A DNA stretch of 64,000 nucleotides from Mesorhizobium australicum. GTDB taxonomy: Bacteria > Pseudomonadota > Alphaproteobacteria > Rhizobiales > Rhizobiaceae. Under the pieces are notes generated by a model, which made no database searches, had not been told where the DNA came from, and saw only the letters and a program-made list of their open reading frames with translations. A program made the position numbers and the translations under genes. The stretch spans positions 4,779,501 to 4,843,500 of the forward strand of contig NZ_FXBL01000004.1 of NCBI RefSeq assembly GCF_900177325.1. The letters are read 5' to 3'. Of this stretch, positions 45,994-54,092 are shown one piece after another. The first letter of the stretch is position 1; every line of letters begins with the position of its first letter.

Positions 45994-47304
45994 ATGCCGC
46001 GGTATCTGGCAGGTGCCCTCGCCTTCTTCGCCCTTTCTATCCTGCCCGGCGCATCCGGCGCGCAGACGGGTCCGGGCGAGACGAGGCCGGACCTGCCGCC
46101 CAAAGTGGTGAAGTCGTCGCCCGTCAACCTCGTCTTCCACCGGGAATCGGGCGCCTACGAACTCTCTTACAGCATGGTTCCGCGCGAGCAGGTGTTCGGC
46201 CGCGTCTTCACCGAGGCCGGCGTCTCGGTCGAGTGGCGCGACCGTTCGGCCGCCACGGAGGTGATCTCCGGCAGGCATAGGGGATCGCTCGACGCCATCG
46301 CCGGCGACCTGCTTGCTGGCCGCAACTTCGTCGCCACCTACCAGCCGGCCAGCCCGGTACCGCGCATGGAGCATCTCGTCGTGCTGGGACGCTCCGGTGC
46401 GGGCGGCCAGGCGACCGAGGTGGGCGTCGGCGCCGCGGCCGCGCCGACCATGCCGATGACCACCACCGAAGAGCCGAGGCAACAGCAACCCGCCGCACAG
46501 CAGGACGGCTGCCGGCCGGCCGCTGCATCGGAAGAGACGACGGAGCCCTTCATCTCCGCCGCCGTCGCTTCGGGAGCCAACGGCGCCGACCTCAGCAGGC
46601 GGGGCCAGATCGTGCTGAAGGACAACAGGATCCTGCTCGCCGGCGGGTTCGACGACTGCGCCGGTCAGCCTACCGACCAGAGCGACCTGCTCGACCAGGC
46701 AAGCGGCAAGATCACGCCCACCGGGCGCATGCGCACCGCGCGCGCCGGCGCGACGCTGCAGATGCTGCCGTCGGGCGACGTCCTGGCCATCGGCGGCGAT
46801 ACCGGCGGCGGCATGGCCGGCGCGACCGACAAGGTCGAGCGCTACGAGGTGGCGAGCGGCCAGTGGAAGACGGCGGGCCTGCTGTCGATGCGCAAGGACG
46901 GCATCGTGACCTGCGGTCTGAAGGATGGCTCCGTGCTGATCGCCGGGGGAAAGCCCGTCGCCGGAAACCCCGACCTCGCCCGCCAGGCGGAAATCTACGA
47001 CCCGGCGGCCCAGAAGACACAATCGCTGCCCGCCAGGGCGACCCACGCGCACAGCACAGGCGCAAAGACGCTCACGCTGGAGGATGGCCGGTGCCTGATC
47101 GCCAGCGATGGGCCGGGGGCCAATCTGGAAATCTACGATCCCGTCCAGCGGGCATTCACGCCGATCGCAGTGCCGGCGGAGATCGCCGAGAACCTTGTCG
47201 GCGCCGTTCAACTGGGATTGCTGCCAGACGCGACGGTGCTGCTCGTCTCCGACCGGCCCTACGTCTTCAATCCGAAGACCGGACGGTTCCGATCGATCCC
47301 CTGA
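45994..47304 (+). CDS. Secreted protein with Kelch-like repeats (436 aa)
   Basis: A signal peptide (cut near ASGAQ) is followed by an N-terminal domain (about 35-145), a low-complexity Pro/Gln-rich linker, and several beta-propeller-type repeats with ILLAGG, VLAIGGD and VLIAGGKP in Kelch-like spacing (about 200-430). It probably acts in the periplasm or at the surface. I do not recognise a specific function. It is encoded right after tRNA-Arg and ends just before the convergent tail-collar genes. There is no clear partner enzyme nearby. Confidence 0.75.
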   Translation: MPRYLAGALAFFALSILPGASGAQTGPGETRPDLPPKVVKSSPVNLVFHRESGAYELSYSMVPREQVFGRVFTEAGVSVEWRDRSAATEVISGRHRGSLDAIAGDLLAGRNFVATYQPASPVPRMEHLVVLGRSGAGGQATEVGVGAAAAPTMPMTTTEEPRQQQPAAQQDGCRPAAASEETTEPFISAAVASGANGADLSRRGQIVLKDNRILLAGGFDDCAGQPTDQSDLLDQASGKITPTGRMRTARAGATLQMLPSGDVLAIGGDTGGGMAGATDKVERYEVASGQWKTAGLLSMRKDGIVTCGLKDGSVLIAGGKPVAGNPDLARQAEIYDPAAQKTQSLPARATHAHSTGAKTLTLEDGRCLIASDGPGANLEIYDPVQRAFTPIAVPAEIAENLVGAVQLGLLPDATVLLVSDRPYVFNPKTGRFRSIP

Positions 47305-47308
47305 ACGC

Positions 47309-47926
47309 TCAGAACTGTGACGGCCAAAGCCCGTAGAGGGACACGCAGGCCCGCATCGTCAGGTAGGGGTCCTGAACTTCGACCGGGAGGTTATTGCCGG
47401 TCAATCCCAGCATCTCCGTCTTCATGATCCTGTTGGCCGCGCTCTCGCTGTACCAGAACTGCCCGGCATTACCCGAGGCGAGGTATTTGCCGCCGGGACC
47501 GGCCTTGTCGGCGAAATTGTTCGTCGCCAGCACCTGGTGGCTGTGAGGCGGAAGATTGCCGACGGTGAGCGTGATCGATTCAGTCCCACCCATCTGGCCT
47601 ATTACATAGGTCGACAACCCTGGTCCGGTACCAGCGTGGATAGGCAACCGTCCGCGAAGGTCGGGCAGACCAAACGTGCTCACGCCATCGCCGCCGAACG
47701 TCGTGCCGTACAAGGCGAACAGCACATCGTTCTGGCTGATCGACAGCAACCCTCCGTTCGCCTCCGCCCAGCCTGACGGACAGAAATTGTAAGGAACGAT
47801 GATCACCTCGCCGACGTAAGGGCTGGAATCGGCAAACGCCTGCCGCGGATCGACCGTTGAAGCGAGCGCTCCAATTGCAAGCGCTGCGACGGCAGCCCTG
47901 AAACAACGAGATCCCAACATCTTCAC
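47309..47926 (-). CDS. Secreted tail-collar/MdpB-like protein, copy 1
   Basis: The 205-residue protein has a signal peptide and then the phage tail-collar type domain: YVGEVIIVPYNFCPSGWAEANGGLLSISQNDVLFALYGTTFGGDGVSTFGLPDLRGRLPIH, with the usual PHSH metal/His turn later. Related 'microcystin-dependent protein' homologues occur in many bacteria without phages. A signal peptide is unusual for a tail component and suggests a surface or secreted role. It is paralogous to the next gene and on the same strand. Confidence 0.82.
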   Translation of the reverse strand: MKMLGSRCFRAAVAALAIGALASTVDPRQAFADSSPYVGEVIIVPYNFCPSGWAEANGGLLSISQNDVLFALYGTTFGGDGVSTFGLPDLRGRLPIHAGTGPGLSTYVIGQMGGTESITLTVGNLPPHSHQVLATNNFADKAGPGGKYLASGNAGQFWYSESAANRIMKTEMLGLTGNNLPVEVQDPYLTMRACVSLYGLWPSQF

Positions 47927-47985
47927 CCCCTACCGATCATGAGCCACACCGTGCGCCCATGGCTTCATAAGCACCACGCAAATCG

Positions 47986-48594
47986 TCAATCGCGTGACGG
48001 GAAGATGCCCTGGAGCGCGATGCACCAGGTCATCGTGAGATATGGGCCGCGATGGCCGACGGGCTGCCCGTTGCCGGTGATCCCGATCATGGCGGAGTTC
48101 ATGGTGCGGTTGGGCGCCGACTCGGAATACAGGTTGAGGTTGTTGGCGCCGGAAGCCAGGAACTTGTCGCCGGGGCCCGCCTTGTCCGCAATGGCGTTCG
48201 TCACGTTTACGACGTGATTGTGCGCAGGCATCTGGGCGGTGGTGAGCGTGAAGCTCTCCTGCCCGCCCGTCTGACCGACAATATAATTTGAGAGCCCCGG
48301 CCCCTGTCCCTGGCCGATGGGGGCGCGGCCCCTCAGATCGGGAAGAGCAAACGTCGTCCGGCCATCGCCGCCAAACATCGTTCCCAGAAGCGAGAAAAGC
48401 GCGGTGTTCTGCGCGATCGGAAGGAGTTGGCCGTTCGCCTGGGCAAAGTAGCGCGGGCAGAAATTATACCCCACCAGCATCATTTCGCCGATGAACGGCT
48501 CGTATCCCGCATGCGCCGGCACGCTGGAGCCGACAGCGGCTCCGGCAATGCCTACAGCGGCTGCAATGCGCATCAGACGCGATGAAACGGACAT
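47986..48594 (-). CDS. Secreted tail-collar/MdpB-like protein, copy 2
   Basis: The 202-residue paralogue shares FIGEMMLVGYNFCPRYFAQANGQLLPIAQNTALFSLLGTMFGGDGRTTFALPDLRGRAPIG and MPAHNHVV. It too has a signal peptide ending near SVPAHAG. Matching ends and the same order of motifs point to tandem duplication. The pair are separated by 59 bases. No tail tube, baseplate or lysis genes lie nearby, so an intact prophage is not present. Function unknown. Confidence 0.82.
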   Translation of the reverse strand: MSVSSRLMRIAAAVGIAGAAVGSSVPAHAGYEPFIGEMMLVGYNFCPRYFAQANGQLLPIAQNTALFSLLGTMFGGDGRTTFALPDLRGRAPIGQGQGPGLSNYIVGQTGGQESFTLTTAQMPAHNHVVNVTNAIADKAGPGDKFLASGANNLNLYSESAPNRTMNSAMIGITGNGQPVGHRGPYLTMTWCIALQGIFPSRD

Positions 48595-48713
48595 CCTGCC
48601 CCCCTTTAAAATCTCACCCCAAGGACTGACGTAGCGTCACCTTAGTAGCTTACTCTACTTTCGAGAAGCTGTTTTTTTACTAGCTGCGCAGAGTTTCGGA
48701 CACAACCCCATGT

Positions 48714-49580
48714 TCAGTCGACTGCGTCTGCAAAGCCCAGATCGCGCACAGCCTGAATCTGCGCGGCTGTGAATCCATGGTCCGGATGGCTTCTGAAGCG
48801 GCCGACAGAGACAGGGGCGACGAGCTCTGCGAGCGGCACGGGGTCGGCACCGGGAGCGGAAATGCCGAGGAAATCGAGCAGGCCGCGGATCTCCCCGCCC
48901 GGACTGGCGCAAAGCCGATCATAGTTGAGGAGATGGAACCTGTCGGGGCCGATCACCCGCCCGATCTCGACCGCCCTGCGGTTGGCAGTGATCCAGAAGT
49001 CCAGCGCCACGCTGGGCGTCAGCGGAACGGTGTGCACGTCCGCATTGCCGATCACTGCGCCCCAATTGGCGCGCTGCTGCTGGTTTTTGCTGAACGCCAT
49101 GTCGAGGCCGTTGCGGATGACATGGACATATTTCAGGTTCGGTATCGCCGCGGCGACCTGCGGCAGGAACACATGCGTGTTCGGCTCTTTCCATCCCCAG
49201 CCGCGAAACAGCTGGCGATCGTATCGCCGGGAGTGGAAAAGCTCTGTCAGCACGGCCGGCGTCACGCCGAGAAAGAAGCCCACCTCCTCCGCCTCGCGCA
49301 TGATCGTGCGCAAACGGGCTTCCGCCCCGTTCGGCAGGTTGTCCGTCAGCCCCTCCTCCATCGCGCGCCGGAAGAGATTCAACGCGAAGAAGAATTCGTC
49401 CGGTTGAGGCATTGCCCGGAACCAGGCCGGCCGCTTGAACAGGAGCGTGAACCAGAGGTTGTCCAGCTTGGAATTGAGCGAATCGCCGATATAGATGTCG
49501 AGCATCTGCAGCATGCGCGCGACGACGCGCGTCCCGCTGCCGCCGAGGCCGCCGACGGCGACGATATGCGGATACTGCAT
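48714..49580 (-). CDS. Sulfotransferase-like P-loop protein
   Basis: The 288-residue protein starts with GGLGGSGTRVVARMLQ, a P-loop fitting the PAPS 5'-phosphosulfate-binding loop, and contains YVHVIRNGLDMAFSKNQ, similar to the 3'-phosphate-binding RNG motif of sulfotransferases. It probably transfers sulfate to a surface polymer or small molecule, but the acceptor is unknown. ATG 49580 was preferred over GTG 49583. The 252-base gap to the next small gene shows nothing definite. Confidence 0.72.
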   Translation of the reverse strand: MQYPHIVAVGGLGGSGTRVVARMLQMLDIYIGDSLNSKLDNLWFTLLFKRPAWFRAMPQPDEFFFALNLFRRAMEEGLTDNLPNGAEARLRTIMREAEEVGFFLGVTPAVLTELFHSRRYDRQLFRGWGWKEPNTHVFLPQVAAAIPNLKYVHVIRNGLDMAFSKNQQQRANWGAVIGNADVHTVPLTPSVALDFWITANRRAVEIGRVIGPDRFHLLNYDRLCASPGGEIRGLLDFLGISAPGADPVPLAELVAPVSVGRFRSHPDHGFTAAQIQAVRDLGFADAVD

Positions 49581-49832
49581 CACGCCTGTAACCGCCCCTC
49601 AGGAGACCGGATCATCTCGATTTCGCCGCCCATGCCAGCCACCACACGCTCGCCCGAAGCGCGGCCCGGATATCCGCTTCTCACGATGCTTCTCCTCGAA
49701 ATGCCAAGCCCCGCCGGCAGAGCCGGATAGAACCGTCCGGCCAGCGAAAACAGTCGCCGTCCAGATTTCAAAGCAGGCGGGCATGGGAATACCAGCTGCC
49801 TGCGGTTGTAAAGGCAGTACAGCGGAATCACG

Positions 49833-49964
49833 ATGCGCAAGGTCGAATTCCTGATCGCAGGCGTCCGGAAGGCGGAGAGGGACTATCTGAGGAACATCTT
49901 CCAGGACGTGAAGCGCCTGTCGCAGATGATCCCGGATGATCTAGGACGCTGGGGCATTCCCTGA
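49833..49964 (+). CDS. Small basic protein (43 aa), possible gene
   Basis: An uninterrupted frame from ATG 49833 gives MRKVEFLIAGVRKAERDYLR followed by NIFQDVKRLSQMIPDDLGRWGIP. The mix of hydrophobic and charged residues looks like a real amphipathic protein. A weak GCGGA site precedes it. It converges on rluD, 13 bases away. I do not recognise it; confidence is low because of the small size. Confidence 0.4.
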   Translation: MRKVEFLIAGVRKAERDYLRNIFQDVKRLSQMIPDDLGRWGIP

Positions 49965-49977
49965 CCCGGCCGTTGCT

Positions 49978-51012
49978 TCACAGCGTACGCAGCGCGGCGA
50001 TCAGCGCCTGCATGTCGGCGGGCAGTGGCGCCTCGAACTCCATCACCTCGCCGCTGACCGGGTGGGCGAAGGCGAGCAGGCCGGCATGCAGCGCCTGGCG
50101 CGGAAAGGCGTCGACCACCTGGCGCACATCGTCGGGAAGGCGATTGGACTTGGTCCGGAAGCCGGCGCCGTAGTCGCGGTCGCCGACCAGCGGATGGCCG
50201 ATATGGGCCATGTGAACGCGGATCTGGTGCGTGCGGCCTGTCTCCAGCCGGCATTCGACCAAGCTCGCGACCGGACCGTCGGGCCGCTTCGCGCCGAATG
50301 TCTCCAAGACCTCGAAATGGGTGATCGCATGGCGAGCATCCGGCCGGGTCTCCGGCACGACAGCCTGGCGGGTGCGGTCCTTGGTCGAGCGGCCGAGATG
50401 CGCGTCGATCATGCCCGACTTGCGCGACGGGACGCCCCAGACGACGGCGAGATAGGCGCGCTCGAGATCGCCCTCCTGCCCGTGGTCGGCAAAGGCATCG
50501 GACAGTTCGCGGTGGGCGAGGTCGGTCTTGGCGGCGACCATGACGCCGCTCGTGTCCTTATCGAGACGGTGGACGATGCCGGGCCGCGCCACCCCGCCAA
50601 TGCCGGACAGCGACGCGCCGCAGTGATGGATCAGCGCGTTGACCAGCGTGCCGGTCCAGTTGCCTGCGCCCTGATGGACGACGAGGCCGGCCGGCTTGTC
50701 GATGACGATGAGCTGGTCGTCCTCGTAGAGGATGTCGAGCGCGATGTCCTCGCCCCGCGGCTCGGCTGGCGCAGGCGCGGGCATGTCGATAACGACGTCC
50801 TCGCCGCCCGCCAGCTTGTGCTTCGGCTCGCCGACGGTCGCGCCGGACACGGTGACGGCGCCGGCCTTGATCAGCGCCTGGACGCGGCTGCGCGACAGGT
50901 CGGGCCCGGCGACGCCGGCCAGCCACTGGTCGAGCCGCTGGCCCGCGGCGTCGGGTCCGGCGTGATACGCTTTCCTTGGCGAGCCCGCTTCGCTATCAGG
51001 GGCATTCATCAT
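49978..51012 (-). CDS. rluD: RluA/RluD-family 23S rRNA pseudouridine synthase
   Basis: The 344-residue protein has an N-terminal S4 RNA-binding domain (about 20-80, with GQRLDQWLAG) and the catalytic domain with Asp in VHRLDKDTSGVMVAAKT and TGRTHQIRVHMAHIGHPLVGD. RluD-type enzymes isomerise uridines in helix 69 of 23S rRNA. The first methionine pair at 51012/51009 is equivalent. It is divergent from a small membrane protein gene, with 24 bases between the starts. Confidence 0.94.
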   Translation of the reverse strand: MMNAPDSEAGSPRKAYHAGPDAAGQRLDQWLAGVAGPDLSRSRVQALIKAGAVTVSGATVGEPKHKLAGGEDVVIDMPAPAPAEPRGEDIALDILYEDDQLIVIDKPAGLVVHQGAGNWTGTLVNALIHHCGASLSGIGGVARPGIVHRLDKDTSGVMVAAKTDLAHRELSDAFADHGQEGDLERAYLAVVWGVPSRKSGMIDAHLGRSTKDRTRQAVVPETRPDARHAITHFEVLETFGAKRPDGPVASLVECRLETGRTHQIRVHMAHIGHPLVGDRDYGAGFRTKSNRLPDDVRQVVDAFPRQALHAGLLAFAHPVSGEVMEFEAPLPADMQALIAALRTL

Positions 51013-51036
51013 CGACGGGACCGGGCAAGACTAAAC

Positions 51037-51414
51037 ATGGCGGGACGCAATACGGATCTGGAGCAGGACGAGAAGCCGCTCGACCCGGCCGCCGAGCGCG
51101 TGCGGCAGAAGATGGTGCGCTTCATGGCGATCAATCTGGGCATCCTGTTCTTCGCGGTTATGGTTGTGATCCTGGCCGTTGTCTACAGGAACTGGAACAG
51201 CGTCGAGACACCGGCGGAGGCGTCGGCACCGCCGCTCGGCGAGACGACCAGGGCGCCGCTGGTGGTTCCGGCGGGTGCCCGCGTGCTCTCGCAGAGCCTC
51301 TCGGCAGGCCGCCTGTCGCTCCATGTCGCGCTCGATCCGCAGGGCGAGGCGATCCTGATCTACGACCTGCCCGCCGGCCGGCTGATCGGCCAATACGACA
51401 TCGTACGGCCATGA
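51037..51414 (+). CDS. Small single-pass membrane protein (125 aa)
   Basis: A charged N-terminus (about 30 residues) is followed by one membrane helix, FMAINLGILFFAVMVVILAVV (about 29-49), and a beta-rich periplasmic region ending GQYDIVRP. I recall similar proteins of unknown function beside rluD in other rhizobia. Its stop overlaps the next start by 4 bases. Confidence 0.75.
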   Translation: MAGRNTDLEQDEKPLDPAAERVRQKMVRFMAINLGILFFAVMVVILAVVYRNWNSVETPAEASAPPLGETTRAPLVVPAGARVLSQSLSAGRLSLHVALDPQGEAILIYDLPAGRLIGQYDIVRP

Positions 51415-51806
51415 GCGGCAGGCGCATCGGCGCGGTCACCTTCCTCGTCCGCGACTATGACGAGGCGATTGCCTGGTTCCGCGACGCGCTCGACTTCCGG
51501 CTGGTCGAGGACACGCCGCTCGGCGGCGGCAAGCGCTGGGTGCTGGTCGCACCGGGCATGGACACGACCCCTCTTCTCCTGGCGGAGGCCTCGACGGACG
51601 AGCAGCGTCCGCGGATCGGCGGCCAGACCGGCGGCCGCGTCGGCTTCTTCCTGCATACGGACGACTTCGCGCGCGACCATGCGCGGATGACTGAGGCGGG
51701 CGTCACCTTCCGGGAGGAGCCGCGTCATCAGGCCTACGGGACGGTGGCGGTCTTCGAGGATCTCTACGGCAATCTCTGGGATCTGATCGAGCGGAAGACG
51801 GATTGA
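51411..51806 (+). CDS. VOC (glyoxalase/bleomycin resistance-like) protein
   Basis: The 131-residue protein has the beta-alpha-beta-beta-beta folds of the vicinal oxygen chelate superfamily: RIGAVTFLVRDYDEAIAWFRDALDF and VGFFLHTDDFARDHARM, ending with FEDLYGNLWDL. The exact reaction is unknown. Translation is coupled to the upstream membrane protein gene. The 197-base gap that follows holds the promoter of rpmB. Confidence 0.88.
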   Translation: MSGRRIGAVTFLVRDYDEAIAWFRDALDFRLVEDTPLGGGKRWVLVAPGMDTTPLLLAEASTDEQRPRIGGQTGGRVGFFLHTDDFARDHARMTEAGVTFREEPRHQAYGTVAVFEDLYGNLWDLIERKTD

Positions 51807-51873
51807 ACCGAGGTCGCTCCGGACACACGAGCCGACCGGATGTATGAAATATCGGCCATTGTCGGCCGACAAC

Positions 51874-51902
51874 TTGACGCTTCCGGCAAATGCCACTATG
51901 GG
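51874..51902 (+). promoter_or_regulatory. Sigma-70 type promoter for rpmB
   Basis: TTGACG (51874-51879) and TATGGG (51897-51902) are exactly 17 bases apart, on the strand and at the distance expected for rpmB. The -35 box is the same hexamer as that seen at metA. Confidence is moderate since the -10 is imperfect. Confidence 0.5.
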
Positions 51903-52003
51903 AACGCCGACTTTCCAAGAGGCCGCCTGACATCGACCGCGCGCCGCCCCGATTTGGTGCGCTCATGTCGATATGGCCCGGATGAAGAACAAGGGTAAGA
52001 ACG

Positions 52004-52306
52004 ATGTCCCGCGAATGCGAACTCACCGGCAAGGGCGTGCAGTACGGCAATAATGTCAGCCACGCCAACAACAAGACCAAGCGCCGCTTCCTGCCGAACC
52101 TGGTGCGCGTGTCGCTGATCTCCGAGGCGCTGAACCAGACGGTTCGCTTGCGCATCTCGGCGAATGCTCTGCGCTCGGTCGAGCATCGCGGCGGCCTCGA
52201 CGCCTTCCTGGTCAAGTCGTCCGCGGACGATCTGTCGCAGCGCGCGCGGCTGTTGAAGAAGCAGGTTGCCAAGAAGCTCGCGGAGCAGGCCTCCGAAGCG
52301 GCCTGA
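52004..52306 (+). CDS. rpmB: 50S ribosomal protein L28
   Basis: The 100-residue protein begins [20 protein letters not shown] and continues with the L28 core ([35 protein letters not shown]). The Cys residues of zinc-binding L28 forms are absent apart from one at residue 5, which is usual in Alphaproteobacteria. A terminator follows. Confidence 0.97.
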   Translation: MSRECELTGKGVQYGNNVSHANNKTKRRFLPNLVRVSLISEALNQTVRLRISANALRSVEHRGGLDAFLVKSSADDLSQRARLLKKQVAKKLAEQASEAA

Positions 52307-52320
52307 TCCGCGCTTGCCCG

Positions 52321-52341
52321 GGCCGCCTTCGGGCGGCCTTT
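52321..52341 (+). terminator. Rho-independent terminator of rpmB
   Basis: GGCCGCC (52321-52327), TTCG loop, GGCGGCC (52332-52338), then TTT. The UUCG-type loop is especially stable. It ends four bases before the putative preQ1-like leader of the next gene, so read-through could be the source of that gene's message. Confidence 0.85.
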
Positions 52342-52344
52342 CAG

Positions 52345-52374
52345 CTGGTGCCATCACCCAGGATAAAAAAATGG
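52345..52374 (+). promoter_or_regulatory. Putative preQ1-I-like riboswitch overlapping a start codon
   Basis: CTGG (52345-52348) pairs with CCAG (52358-52361). The loop has CCAT (52351-52354), which pairs with ATGG (52371-52374), the start codon plus one base. The link is A-rich (GATAAAAAAA). This is the H-type pseudoknot layout of preQ1-I, with AGGA next to P1 as the ribosome site. The gene it precedes is a queuosine-precursor transporter. The loop is one base shorter than the ones I recall, and a plain hairpin is possible, so the call is tentative. Confidence 0.45.
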
Positions 52375-53048
52375 TTCCCGTGTCGAAATACGTGCCTTTC
52401 GTGGCCGCGATGGCGATCGTCGTCGTGGCGTCCAACGTGCTCGTCCAGTTTCCCGTCCAGGGGCATCTCGGGGGCGTCTCGCTCGCCGACATCCTGACCT
52501 GGGGCGCGTTCACCTATCCCTTCGCCTTTCTGGTCACCGACCTCGCCAACCGCCGCCACGGACCGGCAATGGCGCGGCGCGTCGTCTTCTTCGGCTTCGC
52601 GCTGGCTGTAACCTGCTCGATCCTCTTCCCGCCACTGCTGTTCCGCTGGGGCCTGATCGAGTTCGAGACAGCCGCCGACCGGCTGGTGCGGATCGCGACC
52701 GCCTCCGGCCTCGCCTTCCTCGCAGCGCAGCTGCTCGACGTCACCGTGTTCAACTGGCTGCGCCGCCAGTCCTGGTGGCGGGCGCCGATCATCGGCACGC
52801 TCGCCGGCTCGATCCTCGACACGGCCGTGTTCTTCTCGGTTGCCTTCGCCAGCGTCTTCGCCTTCGTGGGCCCGGACGACAGCTTCGCGCTCGAGGCAGC
52901 TCCCCTGCTCGGCGTCGGCAGCGTGGAGGTGGCGCGCTGGATGTCCTGGGCGCTTGGAGATCTTACGGTGAAGCTGCTGATCGCCGTCTTCGCGCTCATC
53001 CCCTACCGGATGATCGCGTGGCGCTGGGCCCAGCCTGCCGCGGCATAA
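52371..53048 (+). CDS. yhhQ: Queuosine precursor transporter (VUT family, YhhQ-like)
   Basis: The 225-residue membrane protein has about six helices and the family pattern LADILTWGAFTYPFAFLVTDLANRRHG, followed by SILDTAVFFSVAFA. E. coli YhhQ imports preQ0/preQ1 for queuosine synthesis. ATG 52371 (MVPVSKYV) is preceded by AGGA at 8-base spacing. The start codon lies in a predicted pseudoknot (52345-52374), which fits the gene's role. There is no de novo queuosine gene in the window. Confidence 0.88.
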   Translation: MVPVSKYVPFVAAMAIVVVASNVLVQFPVQGHLGGVSLADILTWGAFTYPFAFLVTDLANRRHGPAMARRVVFFGFALAVTCSILFPPLLFRWGLIEFETAADRLVRIATASGLAFLAAQLLDVTVFNWLRRQSWWRAPIIGTLAGSILDTAVFFSVAFASVFAFVGPDDSFALEAAPLLGVGSVEVARWMSWALGDLTVKLLIAVFALIPYRMIAWRWAQPAAA

Positions 53049-53069
53049 GCGAGCCGTGGCGCATCCGCC

Positions 53070-54092
53070 TTACTCTCCGCGCAGGACGAATTCCAGGTAG
53101 ACGTTGCGCTGAAGGATGGAGTGGTTGTCGTCGGACATCAGCGACACGATCAGCGCGCCGTCGTCGCGCCGCCAGACGTCGATCCCCTCCATATTGTCGA
53201 TCTGGTAGCTCATGTCGGCTTCCAGGAGCACCGGCCCGTCGGCGAGCTCGCCCTTGCGCACCGACTCGCCATAGATGCGCCTGAGCCGCATCGCGACGCC
53301 GCGCGCGATCGAGAACGAGCGCTCCAGCAGGAGAAGGTCGCCATTAGGCAGGAACGCGCCGTCGGTGACGTCGAACTCTCCGTTGCGCTTGACCTTGAAG
53401 ATGCCCTTGTCCGGCCCCTCGATGATCGCCGCGAAGATGTTGCCGTCCTTGTCGAGGCTCTTTTCCGAGACCACGACGCGCCCGCCCTCATGAATGCCTT
53501 GCGGATGGGCGTGCGCGATCGTCTCCATGCCGCGGTTCTGGCGCAGCTCCTGCGACGGGATGACGAAATCGAGGTCGCGCAGCGCGACGCGCATGTTGTC
53601 GGGGTCGATGCGGAACTCGGAGACGCGGTGACCGCGCTCGAAGCTGACCGTCGCGATGTCGCCCTTTATGGCGAGGCCCTCGGCATCGGTGTGCCACTTC
53701 TCGCCGATCGGCTTGCCTGCGGCATCGACCATCTCGACCATGCGGAAGTCGGAGACGCCCGACGGCCGCCCCTCTGCGTCATGCTCCATCCGGCCGAAGA
53801 ACCAGAAGCCGGTGTCGGCAACGCCGATGAAATCGGAACCGGGTTTGCGGAACCGGAACGCGGACATCGATCCGAAATTGCGGCCGCGCGAGCTCATCTC
53901 CAGCCCGCCGACGAACTCCAGCGCGCCGAAGCGCCTTTCCGACGCGCCGATGCGGAACTGGGTGATCTGTCGCGTACGGATCTCCATCCGCTCGACATTG
54001 GCGTCGGCGCCGAGAGAAGACGGCGTGAGCAGCGCCGCCAGCGTCAACGCCAGCGCCGAGGCGAGCCGTGCGATCGGACGCAAGCCGATCAC
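53070..54092 (-). CDS. Esterase-like/phytase-like secreted protein
   Basis: The 340-residue protein has a signal peptide ending near SSLGADA and the 'esterase-like activity of phytase' (PF13449) pattern: [36 protein letters not shown] and [16 protein letters not shown], with DNMEG/DDN acid motifs. Catalytic activity is not established for most members. Its start overlaps the cobT stop by 4 bases (54089-54092), so it is downstream in the cob operon. Confidence 0.86.
   Translation of the reverse strand: MIGLRPIARLASALALTLAALLTPSSLGADANVERMEIRTRQITQFRIGASERRFGALEFVGGLEMSSRGRNFGSMSAFRFRKPGSDFIGVADTGFWFFGRMEHDAEGRPSGVSDFRMVEMVDAAGKPIGEKWHTDAEGLAIKGDIATVSFERGHRVSEFRIDPDNMRVALRDLDFVIPSQELRQNRGMETIAHAHPQGIHEGGRVVVSEKSLDKDGNIFAAIIEGPDKGIFKVKRNGEFDVTDGAFLPNGDLLLLERSFSIARGVAMRLRRIYGESVRKGELADGPVLLEADMSYQIDNMEGIDVWRRDDGALIVSLMSDDNHSILQRNVYLEFVLRGE

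Noticed and set aside
47309..48594. Prophage remnant, suggested by tail-collar proteins
   Set aside because: Both proteins have signal peptides and no capsid, tail, lysis or integrase genes are near. The domain is also common outside phages.
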